Source: Planctomycetota bacterium (GTDB lineage: Bacteria; Planctomycetota; J058; JAJDCP01). Taken from it: DNA of 64,000 bases. Of this stretch, positions 8,873 to 18,136 are shown one piece after another (the stretch's first letter is position 1; each line of letters opens with the position of its first letter). The DNA lies in NCBI GenBank assembly GCA_029260765.1, contig JAJDCP010000130.1:1-64000 (forward strand), read 5' to 3'. A program made the position numbers and the translations under genes. The notes beneath the pieces are model-generated. The model was not told the origin of the DNA. It was given only the letters and a program-made list of their open reading frames with translations, and ran no database searches.

Positions 8873-10495
8873 TCAGGGCTGCTCGGGCAACAGACTGGCG
8901 AAAGCCCGCTCGAGCAGGGAACGCGCGGGCGCGGCGACGATGTCTACATCCCCCAGAGCCCGAGGCAGGATCAAGCGCAGACGACCGCCCGCACGTTTCT
9001 TGTCTGTCGCCATGGCATCGACCAGAGCGGGAGGGCAGGCCGCGCGGGGTAAAGTGCATGGCAGGCCCAGGTGCAGGTGGAGCGCGCGTAGCCGGGGGAG
9101 CAGGTCGGGCTCACAGCTTCCCAGCTCGATGCCCAACCAGGTGGCTGCCAGACACCCCAGCGCGACGGCTTCGCCGTGCCGGGTGCGGTACCCGCTCAAG
9201 CGTTCGATGGCGTGGCCGAAGGTGTGGCCCAGGTTGAGCACCGCCCGCCTTCCCTGCTCGAAGGGATCTTGACGGACGACGTCGACCTTGACCCGCACCG
9301 CTTGTTCCAACAGGTCGGCGTCGAGCAAGGGTCCGCCCTCGCTGACGCCAGGCCCTCTTTCGAGCCGGGTGAAGAGCTCGGGAGACGCGATCAGCGCGTG
9401 CTTGACGACCTCTGCCAGCCCCGAGCGCAGCTCGGCGTCGGGCAGCGTAGCGAGCAGCTCAGGATCGATCAGCACCAGCGCGGGTTGCTTGAAGGCCCCG
9501 ACCAGATTTTTTCCCTGCGGAAGATCGACTCCGGTCTTCCCGCCGACCGATGCGTCCACCATCGCCAACAGCGTGCTGGGCACTTGGACAAAGGGCACGC
9601 CACGCAGATAGGTCGCTGCCGTGAAGCCGGCGACATCTCCAACGACGCCGCCTCCCAGCGCGATGATCGGGCTCTGCCGGTCCAGGCCGGCGGCGATGCA
9701 GCGCTCGTACAAGCCGGCCACAGTTGCCAGGGTCTTGTGGGTCTCGCCAGCCGGAAACGTCAGCACTTCGACCTCGTAGCCGAGCTCGCGCAGGCCCCGC
9801 AGCAGGGGTCCGGCGTGCAACTCCGCCAGCTCTGGGTGCGTGATCAGGGCCGCGCGACCCGCTCTGAGCTGACGCTGGATCAACTCCGCGGCGCGCGCGA
9901 GCAGGCCCTCGCCCAGCCAGATATCATAACCGCCGATGGGCAGCTGCATGCGCAGCCGGCAGCTCGCGGGAAGGGTCTCGAGGCGCAGCCGCTCGAGAAG
10001 GCGCTCGACCACCTGGGCCGGGTTGAGCCGGGAGGTGTCGAGCTGCAGCGGAATGGCCCGGTAGGCTGCGGCCCGCTGAGCCAACAACGAGCGGATGGTG
10101 GCCGTACGCGCGGCCAGATCTCCCGCAAGCAGCGGGCGCTCGCTGGTTTGCGCGAGCCGGCCGGCCAGCACCTCTGGCTCTGCCCAGAGGCAGACCAGGC
10201 GTCCATGGCGTTGCAACTGCTCGCGGTTCTCACGCCGCAGGAGTGTCCCGCCCCCGGTAGCAATCACCTGGCCTTGAGCGGAAGAGAGCTCGCTCACGAC
10301 GAGACTCTCGAGCTCGCGGAAGGCGGGCTCGCCCTGGTCGGCGAAGATCTGCTTGATCGGCGTGCCCGCCCGGGCTTCGATCAGGTCGTCGATGTCGAGG
10401 AAAGGGCGGCCGAGACGCGAGGCAAGCAGCCGTGCCACAGTGGACTTGCCGCTGCCCATGAAGCCGGTCAGGACGATGTTGGCTGTGTCTTTCAT
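8873..10495 (-). CDS. aroKB: Bifunctional shikimate kinase / 3-dehydroquinate synthase fusion
   Basis: A 540-residue fusion of two shikimate-pathway enzymes. Residues 1-175 are shikimate kinase, with the P-loop GFMGSGKS at 11-18, the DIDDLIE substrate motif and the ATGGGT loop. From about residue 180 to the end is 3-dehydroquinate synthase (PAGETHKT, LGGGVVGDVAGFTAA, KTGVDLPQGKNLVG, then NLGHTFGHAIE with zinc ligands). AroB forms 3-dehydroquinate from DAHP, and AroK phosphorylates shikimate three steps later, so the domains are not consecutive in the pathway. It lies 12 bp downstream of aroC on the same strand. The start is an ATG. Confidence 0.97.
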   Translation of the reverse strand: MKDTANIVLTGFMGSGKSTVARLLASRLGRPFLDIDDLIEARAGTPIKQIFADQGEPAFRELESLVVSELSSAQGQVIATGGGTLLRRENREQLQRHGRLVCLWAEPEVLAGRLAQTSERPLLAGDLAARTATIRSLLAQRAAAYRAIPLQLDTSRLNPAQVVERLLERLRLETLPASCRLRMQLPIGGYDIWLGEGLLARAAELIQRQLRAGRAALITHPELAELHAGPLLRGLRELGYEVEVLTFPAGETHKTLATVAGLYERCIAAGLDRQSPIIALGGGVVGDVAGFTAATYLRGVPFVQVPSTLLAMVDASVGGKTGVDLPQGKNLVGAFKQPALVLIDPELLATLPDAELRSGLAEVVKHALIASPELFTRLERGPGVSEGGPLLDADLLEQAVRVKVDVVRQDPFEQGRRAVLNLGHTFGHAIERLSGYRTRHGEAVALGCLAATWLGIELGSCEPDLLPRLRALHLHLGLPCTLPRAACPPALVDAMATDKKRAGGRLRLILPRALGDVDIVAAPARSLLERAFASLLPEQP

Positions 10496-10507
10496 TTCCG
10501 GGCGCCC

Positions 10508-11704
10508 TCAGATTGCGTAGTCGAAACGCCAACTCTTGCCGTCGAGATCGAGATCGTCGAGTCGGTTGCCCGCCAGTGCCTTGAAGCGTGGCTCGATCTC
10601 TCGCATGCTGTCGCCGCCCAGTTTCTCCAGCAAGGCGTCGGCGAGCACGAGGGCGAGCATCGCCTCGCCGATGGGAACCGCCCGCGGCAGGGCGCAGAAG
10701 TCCGAGCGTTCGTAGCGCGTCACGGCAGCCTCTCCGCTCTTGAGGTCGACGCTGCGGCGCGGTGCTAGCGTGGTGCTGATGGGTTTCATCGCGACCGAGA
10801 GCAGCAGCGGCTCCCCTGTGCTGATGCCGCCCTCGAGCCCGCCCGCGCGGTTGCTGTGCCGTCGGAGCCGGCCACTGTCAGCCGGGAAGATCTCATCATG
10901 GACTGCGCTTCCCCGGCGGCCCGCATTGGCGAAAGCGGGGCCGATCTCGATGCCCTTCATGGCGGGGATGCTGAGCATGGCGAAGGCGAGCCGGGCATCG
11001 AGGCGGCGATCCCACTGCACATAACTGCCCAGGCCGGGGGGCAGGTGGAGCGCAAAGATACGGAAGACCCCACCCGCAGTGTCTTTGGCAGCCATCACTT
11101 GCTTGATCTCTGCCCGGAGTGCGGCCGAGGCCTGGGGATCTGGGCAGCCGAGATCGTCCTGCAAGGCGCGCGCTGCCAGGGCTTCGAGTTCCGCTGCGTC
11201 CGGCACCTCGGGGATCGGGACGGCGACACTGGCGATGCGTTCGACGAACCCCCCGATCCGCACGCCGAAGTGCTCGAGCAGTTGCCGACAGACAGCGCCC
11301 GCGGCGACCCGCCCAGCTGTCTCGCGGGCGCTCGCGCGTTCGAGGCACAGGCGCAGGTCGGCATGCTGGTACTTGATCGCCCCGGTCAGGTCCGCGTGGC
11401 CCGGTCTGGGGATGGTCATCGCTTCGATCTCGCGTTCCTGCCAGTTGGCGAAATCGAGGTTGGGAATCTCGATGGCGAGCGGGCCTCCGCTCGTCTTGCC
11501 TGCCACAAAACCTGCGCTGAGCCGCACCCGGTCCTTCTCGATGCGCATGCGCCCACCCGAGCCAAAGCCCTTCTGTCGGCGCGCCAGCTGAAAGTTGAGC
11601 TGTTCGAGCTGCAAAGGCAGACCGGCCGGCAAACCATCGAGAATGACACTCAGGTGGGGTCCGTGGCTTTCCCCGGCTGTCAGAAGGCGAAGGCGTCGTA
11701 GCAC
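10508..11704 (-). CDS. aroC: Chorismate synthase
   Basis: It makes chorismate from 5-enolpyruvylshikimate-3-phosphate with reduced FMN, the last shared step of aromatic biosynthesis. I choose the GTG at 11704 because AGGGAG lies just upstream and the protein then begins LRRLRLLTAGESHG, as the family does; a longer frame reaches 11746. Signatures seen are the TAGESHG start, RRQKGFGSGGRM, SGGPLAIEIPN, RPGHADLTGAIKY and RASARETAGRVAAGA. The product is about 398 residues, somewhat longer than the usual 350-390. It is the first gene of an aroC-aroKB pair. Confidence 0.96.
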   Translation of the reverse strand: MLRRLRLLTAGESHGPHLSVILDGLPAGLPLQLEQLNFQLARRQKGFGSGGRMRIEKDRVRLSAGFVAGKTSGGPLAIEIPNLDFANWQEREIEAMTIPRPGHADLTGAIKYQHADLRLCLERASARETAGRVAAGAVCRQLLEHFGVRIGGFVERIASVAVPIPEVPDAAELEALAARALQDDLGCPDPQASAALRAEIKQVMAAKDTAGGVFRIFALHLPPGLGSYVQWDRRLDARLAFAMLSIPAMKGIEIGPAFANAGRRGSAVHDEIFPADSGRLRRHSNRAGGLEGGISTGEPLLLSVAMKPISTTLAPRRSVDLKSGEAAVTRYERSDFCALPRAVPIGEAMLALVLADALLEKLGGDSMREIEPRFKALAGNRLDDLDLDGKSWRFDYAI

Positions 11705-11960
11705 AGCGAGCTCCCTGGCTGGTTGCGCAGCGGTATCAGGGCACATCCGGCCCGGCTGTCTGCAACAAGGCTGGCACTATAGCAGAAGCCCCCGACCGCT
11801 ACCGAGACTCTGCATCGCTGCGTGATCTTGAACGTCATGTTTTTGGTCGGTCGGACCAACCTACCCCGCCGAACGGTGTGTGTGCCTGGGTTGGCAGGCT
11901 TGAGTCTGCCCTGCGCTGCACATCGACGTGAATTGTGCAGGTATGTCAATGTTTGGGGGC

Positions 11961-11999
11961 GCCCAGAAGAGCTTCCGGGAGGCGACAGGGCTTTTTTTT
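11961..11999 (+). terminator. Candidate attenuator/terminator in the nusA leader
   Basis: GCCC at 11961-11964 can pair with GGGC at 11988-11991, enclosing a second stem GCTTCC/GGAGGC (one G-U pair), and eight T residues follow at 11992-11999. No plus-strand gene ends upstream, so this is more likely an attenuator in the nusA leader than an end-of-gene terminator. GCCC also belongs to the self-complementary GGGCGCCC at 11957-11964, which could compete with the stem. The rest of the intergenic stretch 11705-12129 holds no recognisable gene. Confidence 0.45.
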
Positions 12000-12129
12000 G
12001 TTGACCATCGTACGGCAACTCCGTAAGGTGGCGCCCGAAACATTCGATGGTCTGCATCGAAAGTGGGGTCCCCCCCGCTTTCTTTGTTTGTAGGCCATCC
12101 TCCAGGTTTGACACCGGTGTGGAGATTTC

Positions 12130-13521
12130 ATGAACAGCGAATTGCTTCGAGTGGTTGACGAGATCCACCGGAGCCGGAGCATCGACAAAGAGCTCCTGTT
12201 CGAAGGAATCGAGTCGGCGTTGATTTCTGCAGTGCGCAAGCGCTTCGGCCACGAGAACGACATCACGGTCACCATCGATCGGACCACGGGCGAGATCAAG
12301 GCCACCGATGGCGACCAGCCCATCGCGCCGGAAGAGCTCGGGCGCATCGCGGCTTTGACCGCCAAGCAGGTGATGATCCAGAAGATCCGCGAAGCAGAAC
12401 GCGATGTCGTCTACGACGAGTACATCCGGCGGGTCGGTCAAGTCATCGTCGGCAAGGTCCTGCGGTACGAGAAGCCCAACTACATCATCGAGCTGCGCAG
12501 CGGTGGCGAGGGGCTGTTGCCCGCTCGCGAGCAGATCCGCTCCGAGGTGTATCAGAACGGCGAAACCGTCAAGCTCTTCGTCTTGGATGTGCGCAAGGTG
12601 GGTCAGCGGGTCAAGGTGATCTTGAGCCGCAGCCATCCTGAGCTGCTGCGCCACTTGTTCGAAGAAGAAGTTCCCGAGATCAAAGAGTACCGGATCATCG
12701 AGATCAAGGGGATCGCACGCGACCCCGGTCACCGCGCCAAGGTCGCCGTCTACTCGAACGATTCCAAGGTCGACTGTGTGGGAGCTTGTGTGGGGATCCG
12801 AGGGTCGCGCATCCGGGCGATCGTAGAAGAGCTGAGCGGCGAGAAGATCGACATCGTGCGCTGGGACGAATCGCCCGACATGTATCTCCAAAACTCTTTG
12901 CGCCCCGCTGAGCTGCTGATGCTCAATCTCGATTGGGAAGAGCACCGGGCATCGGTGTTTGTCGAAGAAGACCAGCTCTCGCTTGCCATCGGCCGTCGGG
13001 GCATGAACGTCCGCCTGGCAGCCAAGCTGACAGGCTGGGACATCACGCTGTTCTCTGGCACCTCCGCGACCGACGAGTCGCGAAAATTCATCACTGATGA
13101 ACGTGCCAAGGCCGCGCGCCTGGCGCAACGCAGGGGTGAGCCCCTGCCCGCGCAGATGGGCGGGCCCAGCGCCGGCGGAACGCTGTCGAAGGAAGCCGCG
13201 GCCGCACGTTTGTTCGGTGACGACGGCTCGCCTTGGAAGGCGCCGGGTGAGAACAAGATCACCGCCGACCAACTGTTCGGTGACAGCACCTCGCCCTGGA
13301 CACCTCCGACGCCGTCCGATGGCTCGTCGCCGTCGCCCTGGACGCCTCCACCGGTCTCGCCGTCGGTCGACTCGCTGTGGTCGCCGCCACCGTCCGCGGG
13401 TCCGGTGTCGCCGACCCAGGTGTCTGACTCGCTGTACCGCGACCTCGAGAAGAGTGACGCCGGCGAAGAGACCGCAGAGACCGCAGAGACGACAGAGTCC
13501 GTAGAATCCACTGAAGATTGA
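12130..13521 (+). CDS. nusA: Transcription termination/antitermination protein NusA
   Basis: It binds RNA polymerase and RNA to control pausing, termination and antitermination. The 463-residue protein shows the NusA N-terminal domain (about 1-125), an S1 domain (starting near VGQVIVGKVLRYE), and two KH domains with the signatures SHPELLRHLFEEEVPEI, GACVGIRGSRIRAIVEEL, DQLSLAIGRRGMNVRLA and LTGWDI. After about residue 320 it has a low-complexity tail with repeated SPW/TPP motifs and an acidic, threonine-rich end, in place of the C-terminal acidic repeats of E. coli NusA. GGAG upstream supports the ATG at 12130. No rimP gene precedes it, unlike in many genomes. Confidence 0.97.
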   Translation: MNSELLRVVDEIHRSRSIDKELLFEGIESALISAVRKRFGHENDITVTIDRTTGEIKATDGDQPIAPEELGRIAALTAKQVMIQKIREAERDVVYDEYIRRVGQVIVGKVLRYEKPNYIIELRSGGEGLLPAREQIRSEVYQNGETVKLFVLDVRKVGQRVKVILSRSHPELLRHLFEEEVPEIKEYRIIEIKGIARDPGHRAKVAVYSNDSKVDCVGACVGIRGSRIRAIVEELSGEKIDIVRWDESPDMYLQNSLRPAELLMLNLDWEEHRASVFVEEDQLSLAIGRRGMNVRLAAKLTGWDITLFSGTSATDESRKFITDERAKAARLAQRRGEPLPAQMGGPSAGGTLSKEAAAARLFGDDGSPWKAPGENKITADQLFGDSTSPWTPPTPSDGSSPSPWTPPPVSPSVDSLWSPPPSAGPVSPTQVSDSLYRDLEKSDAGEETAETAETTESVESTED

Positions 13522-13578
13522 GCCGTTCGAATATTCTCTGGCCCGACTCAACTGGCCGTTTTGGAGCTTAGTTACTGC

Positions 13579-16188
13579 ATGCTTCGTGTCTACCACCTAG
13601 CCAAAGAACTTGCCATGCCGCGCATTCAGTTGCTCGAGCATATCCGTGCCGCCAGCGGGGACAGACTGTTTTCACTGAGCCCGCTCAACGCTGAGCTCGT
13701 GCAGACCCTGCGTGAAGAGTTTGCACCTCCGCCTCCGCCGCCGGCTCCCGAGCCCGTGGCTGAGCCGGTCGTCGAAGCGGCTCCCGCTCAGGTCGAGGTG
13801 GCAGGGGAGACTTCTGCTACAGCGGCCCAACCAGCGATCAACGAGCCCGCCGTCGAGACCGAAGCGACGGCTGGAGCCGAGGCACCGGCAGAGGCGCCTG
13901 CGAAGGCTGCCCGTCCTGCGCCGATCAAAGAGCAGGAGATCACCCTGCCCATGCCCGAGCTGCGCAGCTTCAAGATCGTGCGCCGGGCCAGCGAAGCGGA
14001 GGCGATGGCGCGGGCTCAAACCGCGGCAACCAAAAAGAAGCTGCTCGATAAGCGCGCAGAAGAAGAGCGCGAGCGGGTGGCCAAGGGCGAACCGGCGACC
14101 CCGGTTGTTCCCGAGTCAGCCCATAGTCGGCGGCCGCTCAGGCCCACTGCCGAGAAACCGCGCAGCTACGTGCCGGACCACAAGAAGAAGGTCGCAGGTC
14201 GCGAGCGTAAAGAACAGGCCGATGTCGCGCGTGTCTCCGAGGCGCTGAGGGAGGTCACCAACCGCGGTGTGGCTGTGCGCACCAACACCATCGTCAGCCG
14301 TTCCTTCCCGAGTCGTGGCCGCCGGGGCCGCCGTCCGATGCATACCGGTCGAGTGAGGCCACGGAAGCGGAAGAAGGTCTCGGCCCCGATCGTGAGGCCC
14401 GAGTCGGTAACGCTCGCAGTGCCCGTCACGATTGGCGAGATGTCGAACGAGTTTGCGGTACGCGCCGCACAGCTGATCGGCTTCGCGATGAAGCCGCCCC
14501 ATGCCCAGATGTTGCGTATCAACGACTTCGTCCCCGAAGATCTGATCCTGGCGATGGGTGAAGAGTTCGGGATCGCGATCGAGTTCAAGCGCAAGAAGGA
14601 TCTCGAAGAAGAGCTCATCGAGATGGAGACCGAGCCCGAAACGTTGGAGGATGGGGAGAAAGAGCTCTTGCCTCTGCGGGCGCCGATCGTCACCTTCCTG
14701 GGCCACGTCGACCACGGTAAGACCACCCTGCTCGACTACATCCGTAAAGAGAAGGTGGCGGCAGGCGAGTCAGGGGGCATCACCCAGCACGTGTCCTGCT
14801 ACCGGGTCGAGACCGACAAGGGTCCGATCACGTTCGTCGATACGCCAGGACACGCGGCCTTCACCGAGATGCGTTCTCGTGGCGCCGACATCACCGACGT
14901 CGTGGTGCTGGTGGTTGCGGCCGACGACGGTGTCATGCCACAGACCGAAGAAGCGATCAATCACGCCAAGGCGGCCCAGGTGCCGATCGTGGTGGCGTTG
15001 ACCAAGATCGACCTCGAAGACCTGAACCTGGACAAGGTCAAGACCCAGCTGTCCAACCTCGGCCTGCAGCCGGAGGAGTGGGGTGGGGAGACCCAGATCT
15101 GCCCGCTCTCGGCCAAGACGGGCGATGGCGTGGACGGGCTGCTCGAGATGTTGGCGTTGGAGGCCGAGCTTCTCGACCTGCGGGCCGATCCCGAGCGCGC
15201 CGCGTACGGCGTGATCATCGAGTCCTATCTCGATGAAGGACGGGGCAACACGGCCGTCGCTTTGATCGCCAATGGGACGCTGAACAAGGGCGACCTGGTG
15301 GTTGCGGGTACCGGCTACGGTAAGGTGCGGGCATTGTACAGCGACCGCGGCGGACGGATGTCGGCAGCGGGTCCGGCAACGCCTGCCCACATCATCGGTC
15401 TCAACGCCCTGCCGGCGGCCGGCGACAAGTTCTATGTGCTCGAAGACAGCACCAAGGCGAAGACGATCGCCACCCGCCGTATGAACAAAGCGCGTTCGGC
15501 GTCTTTGGTCGCCCGGACGGCTCGTACCCATGTCACCCTCGAGAACCTGAAAGAACGTCTCGAGGAGGAGCAGCAGCACGAGATCAAGGTCATCATCAAG
15601 GCCGACGTGCAGGGTTCTATCGAGGCGCTCAAGGCAGTCGTCAACGACGTCTCGACCTCCGAGTTCCACGTGCGCATTCTGCATGCTGCGGTGGGGGGGA
15701 TCAACGAGTCCGACGTGATCCTGGCGGATGCCTCCGATGCGATCGTCATCGGCTTCCACGTTGTCGCCGACGAACGTGCTCGCAACCTCGCTCGCGAGAA
15801 GGGCGTGGATGTGCGTCTCTACCAGGTGATCTATAAGATCGCTGACGAGCTCAAGGCCTCGATGGAAGGCATGCTCGCACCAGAAGAGAAAGAGGTCGAG
15901 ATCGGCCGCGTGATCGTTCGTGCCACCTTCAAGTCCTCGGCGGTCGGCACCATTGCCGGATGTTTCGTCGAAGACGGCAAGGTCGAGCGCAACTGCAAGA
16001 TCCGCGTCTCTCGGGACGGCATCATTCGCCACGAGGGCCAGTTGCAATCGCTCAAGCGCTTCAAGGATGACGCCAAGGAAGTCCTCAAGGGCTTTGAGTG
16101 CGGGATCAAGATCAAAGACTACGACGACGTCCGCGAAGACGACCGGATCGTCTGCTACCAGACCGTTCAGGTGGCGCGCACGCTCTGA
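13579..16188 (+). CDS. infB: Translation initiation factor IF-2
   Basis: A GTPase that places initiator tRNA on the ribosome. The ATG at 13579 is chosen because IF-2 N-domains begin [11 protein letters not shown] as here; 869 residues. After the first N domain comes an Ala/Pro/Glu-rich linker and a basic stretch ([20 protein letters not shown]). A second N-type domain follows, then the G domain: G1 GHVDHGKT at 375-382, G2 GGITQH, G3 DTPGH, G4 TKID at 475-478 where NKID is usual, and G5 SAKTGDG. Domains II-IV follow with the conserved [12 protein letters not shown]. It lies 57 bp after nusA in the usual nusA-infB order. Confidence 0.98.
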   Translation: MLRVYHLAKELAMPRIQLLEHIRAASGDRLFSLSPLNAELVQTLREEFAPPPPPPAPEPVAEPVVEAAPAQVEVAGETSATAAQPAINEPAVETEATAGAEAPAEAPAKAARPAPIKEQEITLPMPELRSFKIVRRASEAEAMARAQTAATKKKLLDKRAEEERERVAKGEPATPVVPESAHSRRPLRPTAEKPRSYVPDHKKKVAGRERKEQADVARVSEALREVTNRGVAVRTNTIVSRSFPSRGRRGRRPMHTGRVRPRKRKKVSAPIVRPESVTLAVPVTIGEMSNEFAVRAAQLIGFAMKPPHAQMLRINDFVPEDLILAMGEEFGIAIEFKRKKDLEEELIEMETEPETLEDGEKELLPLRAPIVTFLGHVDHGKTTLLDYIRKEKVAAGESGGITQHVSCYRVETDKGPITFVDTPGHAAFTEMRSRGADITDVVVLVVAADDGVMPQTEEAINHAKAAQVPIVVALTKIDLEDLNLDKVKTQLSNLGLQPEEWGGETQICPLSAKTGDGVDGLLEMLALEAELLDLRADPERAAYGVIIESYLDEGRGNTAVALIANGTLNKGDLVVAGTGYGKVRALYSDRGGRMSAAGPATPAHIIGLNALPAAGDKFYVLEDSTKAKTIATRRMNKARSASLVARTARTHVTLENLKERLEEEQQHEIKVIIKADVQGSIEALKAVVNDVSTSEFHVRILHAAVGGINESDVILADASDAIVIGFHVVADERARNLAREKGVDVRLYQVIYKIADELKASMEGMLAPEEKEVEIGRVIVRATFKSSAVGTIAGCFVEDGKVERNCKIRVSRDGIIRHEGQLQSLKRFKDDAKEVLKGFECGIKIKDYDDVREDDRIVCYQTVQVARTL

Positions 16189-16227
16189 TCGTGGCCCGCC
16201 CTGCAGCAGCCAACGGGGAGGTCGCGG

Positions 16228-16512
16228 GTGGTTATCGGCAGCTTGGCCATCGACCTCTTCCTGCGGCAGTCCCGCTCGTTGAAGGACAAGCGCCGCGTGT
16301 TGCTCAGTCTCAAAGACCGCGTTCGCCAGAAGTTCAACGTCGGGGTGGCCGAGGTGGCCTTCCAGGACGTCCGTCAAAGGGCGCGGTTGGGCGTGGTCGC
16401 TGTGGGCGCCGAGCGGCAGCCGGTCGAGTCGGCCCTCAGCAAGGTTGTCGAGTTCGTGCGCTTCCAGGGCCGCGGCGCGGAGCTGCTCGATTTCCAGATT
16501 GAGTTTCTTTAG
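16228..16512 (+). CDS. DUF503/YlxP-like small protein
   Basis: A 94-residue protein from a GTG at 16228, preceded by GGGGAG at 16215-16220. It begins with the family signature VIGSLAIDLFLRQSRSLKDK followed by RR-VLLSLKDRVRQKFNVGVAE, and ends with the hydrophobic pattern FQIEFL. Members of this family sit between infB and rbfA in many bacteria, exactly as here. Their molecular function is poorly defined; a role in ribosome maturation or RNA binding is guessed from this conserved position. It lies 39 bp after infB and 10 bp before rbfA. Confidence 0.93.
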   Translation: MVIGSLAIDLFLRQSRSLKDKRRVLLSLKDRVRQKFNVGVAEVAFQDVRQRARLGVVAVGAERQPVESALSKVVEFVRFQGRGAELLDFQIEFL

Positions 16513-16522
16513 AGGAGTCAGC

Positions 16523-16951
16523 ATGGCATCGCACAAAGTAGGTCGGGTGACGGCGGCCATCCGGCGACTCGCCAGCCACGCCATCCAGCACAAGATGAAC
16601 GACCCGCGGCTTGGAATCGTGTCGATCACCAACATCAAGCTGTCGCCAGACCTGGCGCAGGCACGGATCGGGATCTCGGCGGTCGGGACAGAGCCCCAGA
16701 AGCGCACTGCGTTTCGAGCCATCGAGAGCGCCCGGGGTTTCATCCAGAAGCAGGTCGCCTCCGGTCTGCGCACCAAAGTCGCCCCGCGTTTGGCGTTCTA
16801 CCTCGACGACGCGGTGGACAAAGCGCTCCGAATCCAGGAGCTGCTCGAGCAGACGGCGCGCGAAGGAGGACGGCTGCCTGCCGAGGACCTGGATGACTCC
16901 GACGACGAGCTCGAAGAGTCGGAGGGAGATGACGACGGTGCGTCCGAGTGA
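16523..16951 (+). CDS. rbfA: Ribosome-binding factor A
   Basis: RbfA binds the 30S subunit near the 5' end of 16S rRNA and helps its late maturation. The ATG at 16523 follows GAGGAG; the product has 142 residues. The family start (RVTAAIRRLASHAIQ), the DPRLGIVSITNIKLSPDL segment, and the KH-fold core through RLAFYLDDAVDKALRIQELL are all present. The last 30 or so residues are strongly acidic (runs of D and E), an extension beyond the core fold. Its stop overlaps the start of dapC by 4 bp (GTGA), tying ribosome maturation and lysine synthesis genes into one transcript. Confidence 0.96.
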   Translation: MASHKVGRVTAAIRRLASHAIQHKMNDPRLGIVSITNIKLSPDLAQARIGISAVGTEPQKRTAFRAIESARGFIQKQVASGLRTKVAPRLAFYLDDAVDKALRIQELLEQTAREGGRLPAEDLDDSDDELEESEGDDDGASE

Positions 16952-18117
16952 GCTCGCCGGCCTGGCTGTCGAGTTTGCCAGTGCAGCCTTACCCCTTCGT
17001 GCGTCTACGGGACACGATCGAGGACCGCCGGAGCCGTGGTCTGCCGGTCTACGACTTCAGCACCGGTGATCCCTTCGAGCCGACCCCGGCCGTGGTGCGC
17101 CAGGCGCTGATCGCTGGCCTTGAAGACGTTTGTCGCTATCCGAGTGTCAGAGGCCGGCATGAGACGCGCCAGGCGATCGCCGATTGGGTGCAGACCCGCT
17201 TCGGGTGCCGTCTCGACCCTGACCGCGAGATCATCCCCAGCAGCGGTTCCAAAGAAGCGATCTTCCACACGGCGATGGCCTTCGTGCCCCGGGAGGGACG
17301 GCGTCGAACCGTGTTGTATCCGACGCCGGGCTATCCAGTCTATGCCGCGGGGGCATGCTTGGTCGGAGCGAAGCCGCGGGCGTATGTACTGCGCGAGCAG
17401 GGGGGCTTTCTGCCCGAGCTGGATAGGATCCCTGGCGAGCTCTTGGATGAGACCGCGGTCTTCTGGCTCAACTCGCCGCACAATCCGACCGGCGCCGTGA
17501 TCGACCGCGGCCTGTTGGCTGAGCTGGTCGCGGCCGCTCGCCAACACGGTTTCTTGCTCGCAGCCGACGAATGCTACGCCGATGTGTTCTTCGCAGAGCC
17601 CCCGGCATCGGTGCTCGAGCTGGGTTGCGAGTCGGTGCTCGCCTTCCATTCGCTCAGCAAGCGCTCAGGGATGACGGGCTACCGCAGCGGCTTCGTGGCC
17701 GGAGATGCGCGGGCGATCTCGCGTTACCTGGCTCTACGCCCCAATCTGGGAGTGGCCAGTCCCGACTTCATTCAGTCGGCGGCCATCGCCGCCTGGTCCG
17801 ATCTCGAGCATGCCGAAACCCGCCGCCGGCTGTTCGCCACCAAGCGTCAGCTGTTCCTGCGCCTGTTCGCCGACCTGGGCTGGGCCGTGTGCGCCTCTGA
17901 GGCCACCTTTTACCTGTGGGTGAAGGTACCGCCCGACATCGACGAAGAGGCACTGGTGCCGCGCTTGCTCGAGCGCGGAATCGTGATCAGTCCGGGCAGT
18001 GTGTTCGGGCCCGCGGGCCGGGGTTTCTTCCGGTTGGCGTTGGTCCCTCGGCAACAAGAGTGTGAAGCAGCCGTCCGAGCCTGGCAGGAATTGTATCCGC
18101 CGGCCAGGCCCACTTGA
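16948..18117 (+). CDS. dapC: Succinyldiaminopimelate transaminase-like aminotransferase
   Basis: A 389-residue fold-type I PLP enzyme. The pyridoxal lysine is Lys238 in SLSKRSGMTGYRSGF. NSPHNPTG, LAADECYADVFF and the final GRGFFRLAL, with its substrate-binding arginine, are the class I/II aminotransferase landmarks. The specific role, converting N-succinyl-2-amino-6-oxopimelate to N-succinyl-LL-diaminopimelate, is inferred mainly from the genes that follow: dapD and dapE carry out the steps before and after. The GTG start overlaps the rbfA stop by 4 bp. dapD begins 19 bp downstream. Confidence 0.9.
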   Translation: MSSPAWLSSLPVQPYPFVRLRDTIEDRRSRGLPVYDFSTGDPFEPTPAVVRQALIAGLEDVCRYPSVRGRHETRQAIADWVQTRFGCRLDPDREIIPSSGSKEAIFHTAMAFVPREGRRRTVLYPTPGYPVYAAGACLVGAKPRAYVLREQGGFLPELDRIPGELLDETAVFWLNSPHNPTGAVIDRGLLAELVAAARQHGFLLAADECYADVFFAEPPASVLELGCESVLAFHSLSKRSGMTGYRSGFVAGDARAISRYLALRPNLGVASPDFIQSAAIAAWSDLEHAETRRRLFATKRQLFLRLFADLGWAVCASEATFYLWVKVPPDIDEEALVPRLLERGIVISPGSVFGPAGRGFFRLALVPRQQECEAAVRAWQELYPPARPT

Positions 18118-18136
18118 GAGCGCCGGAGGAAGGGCG

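Noticed and set aside
9176-10768. Plus-strand open frame of about 530 codons opposite aroKB
   Set aside because: It is antisense to a certain fusion gene and has no recognisable domains.
11680-13596. Long minus-strand open frame (about 638 codons) opposite nusA
   Set aside because: It is the shadow of nusA in GC-rich DNA; its translation is low in conserved motifs and rich in Arg, His and Asp, and nusA is certain.
14770-16776. Minus-strand open frame of about 668 codons opposite infB and rbfA
   Set aside because: It overlaps infB, ylxP and rbfA completely and shows no family motif; it reflects codon bias of the true genes.
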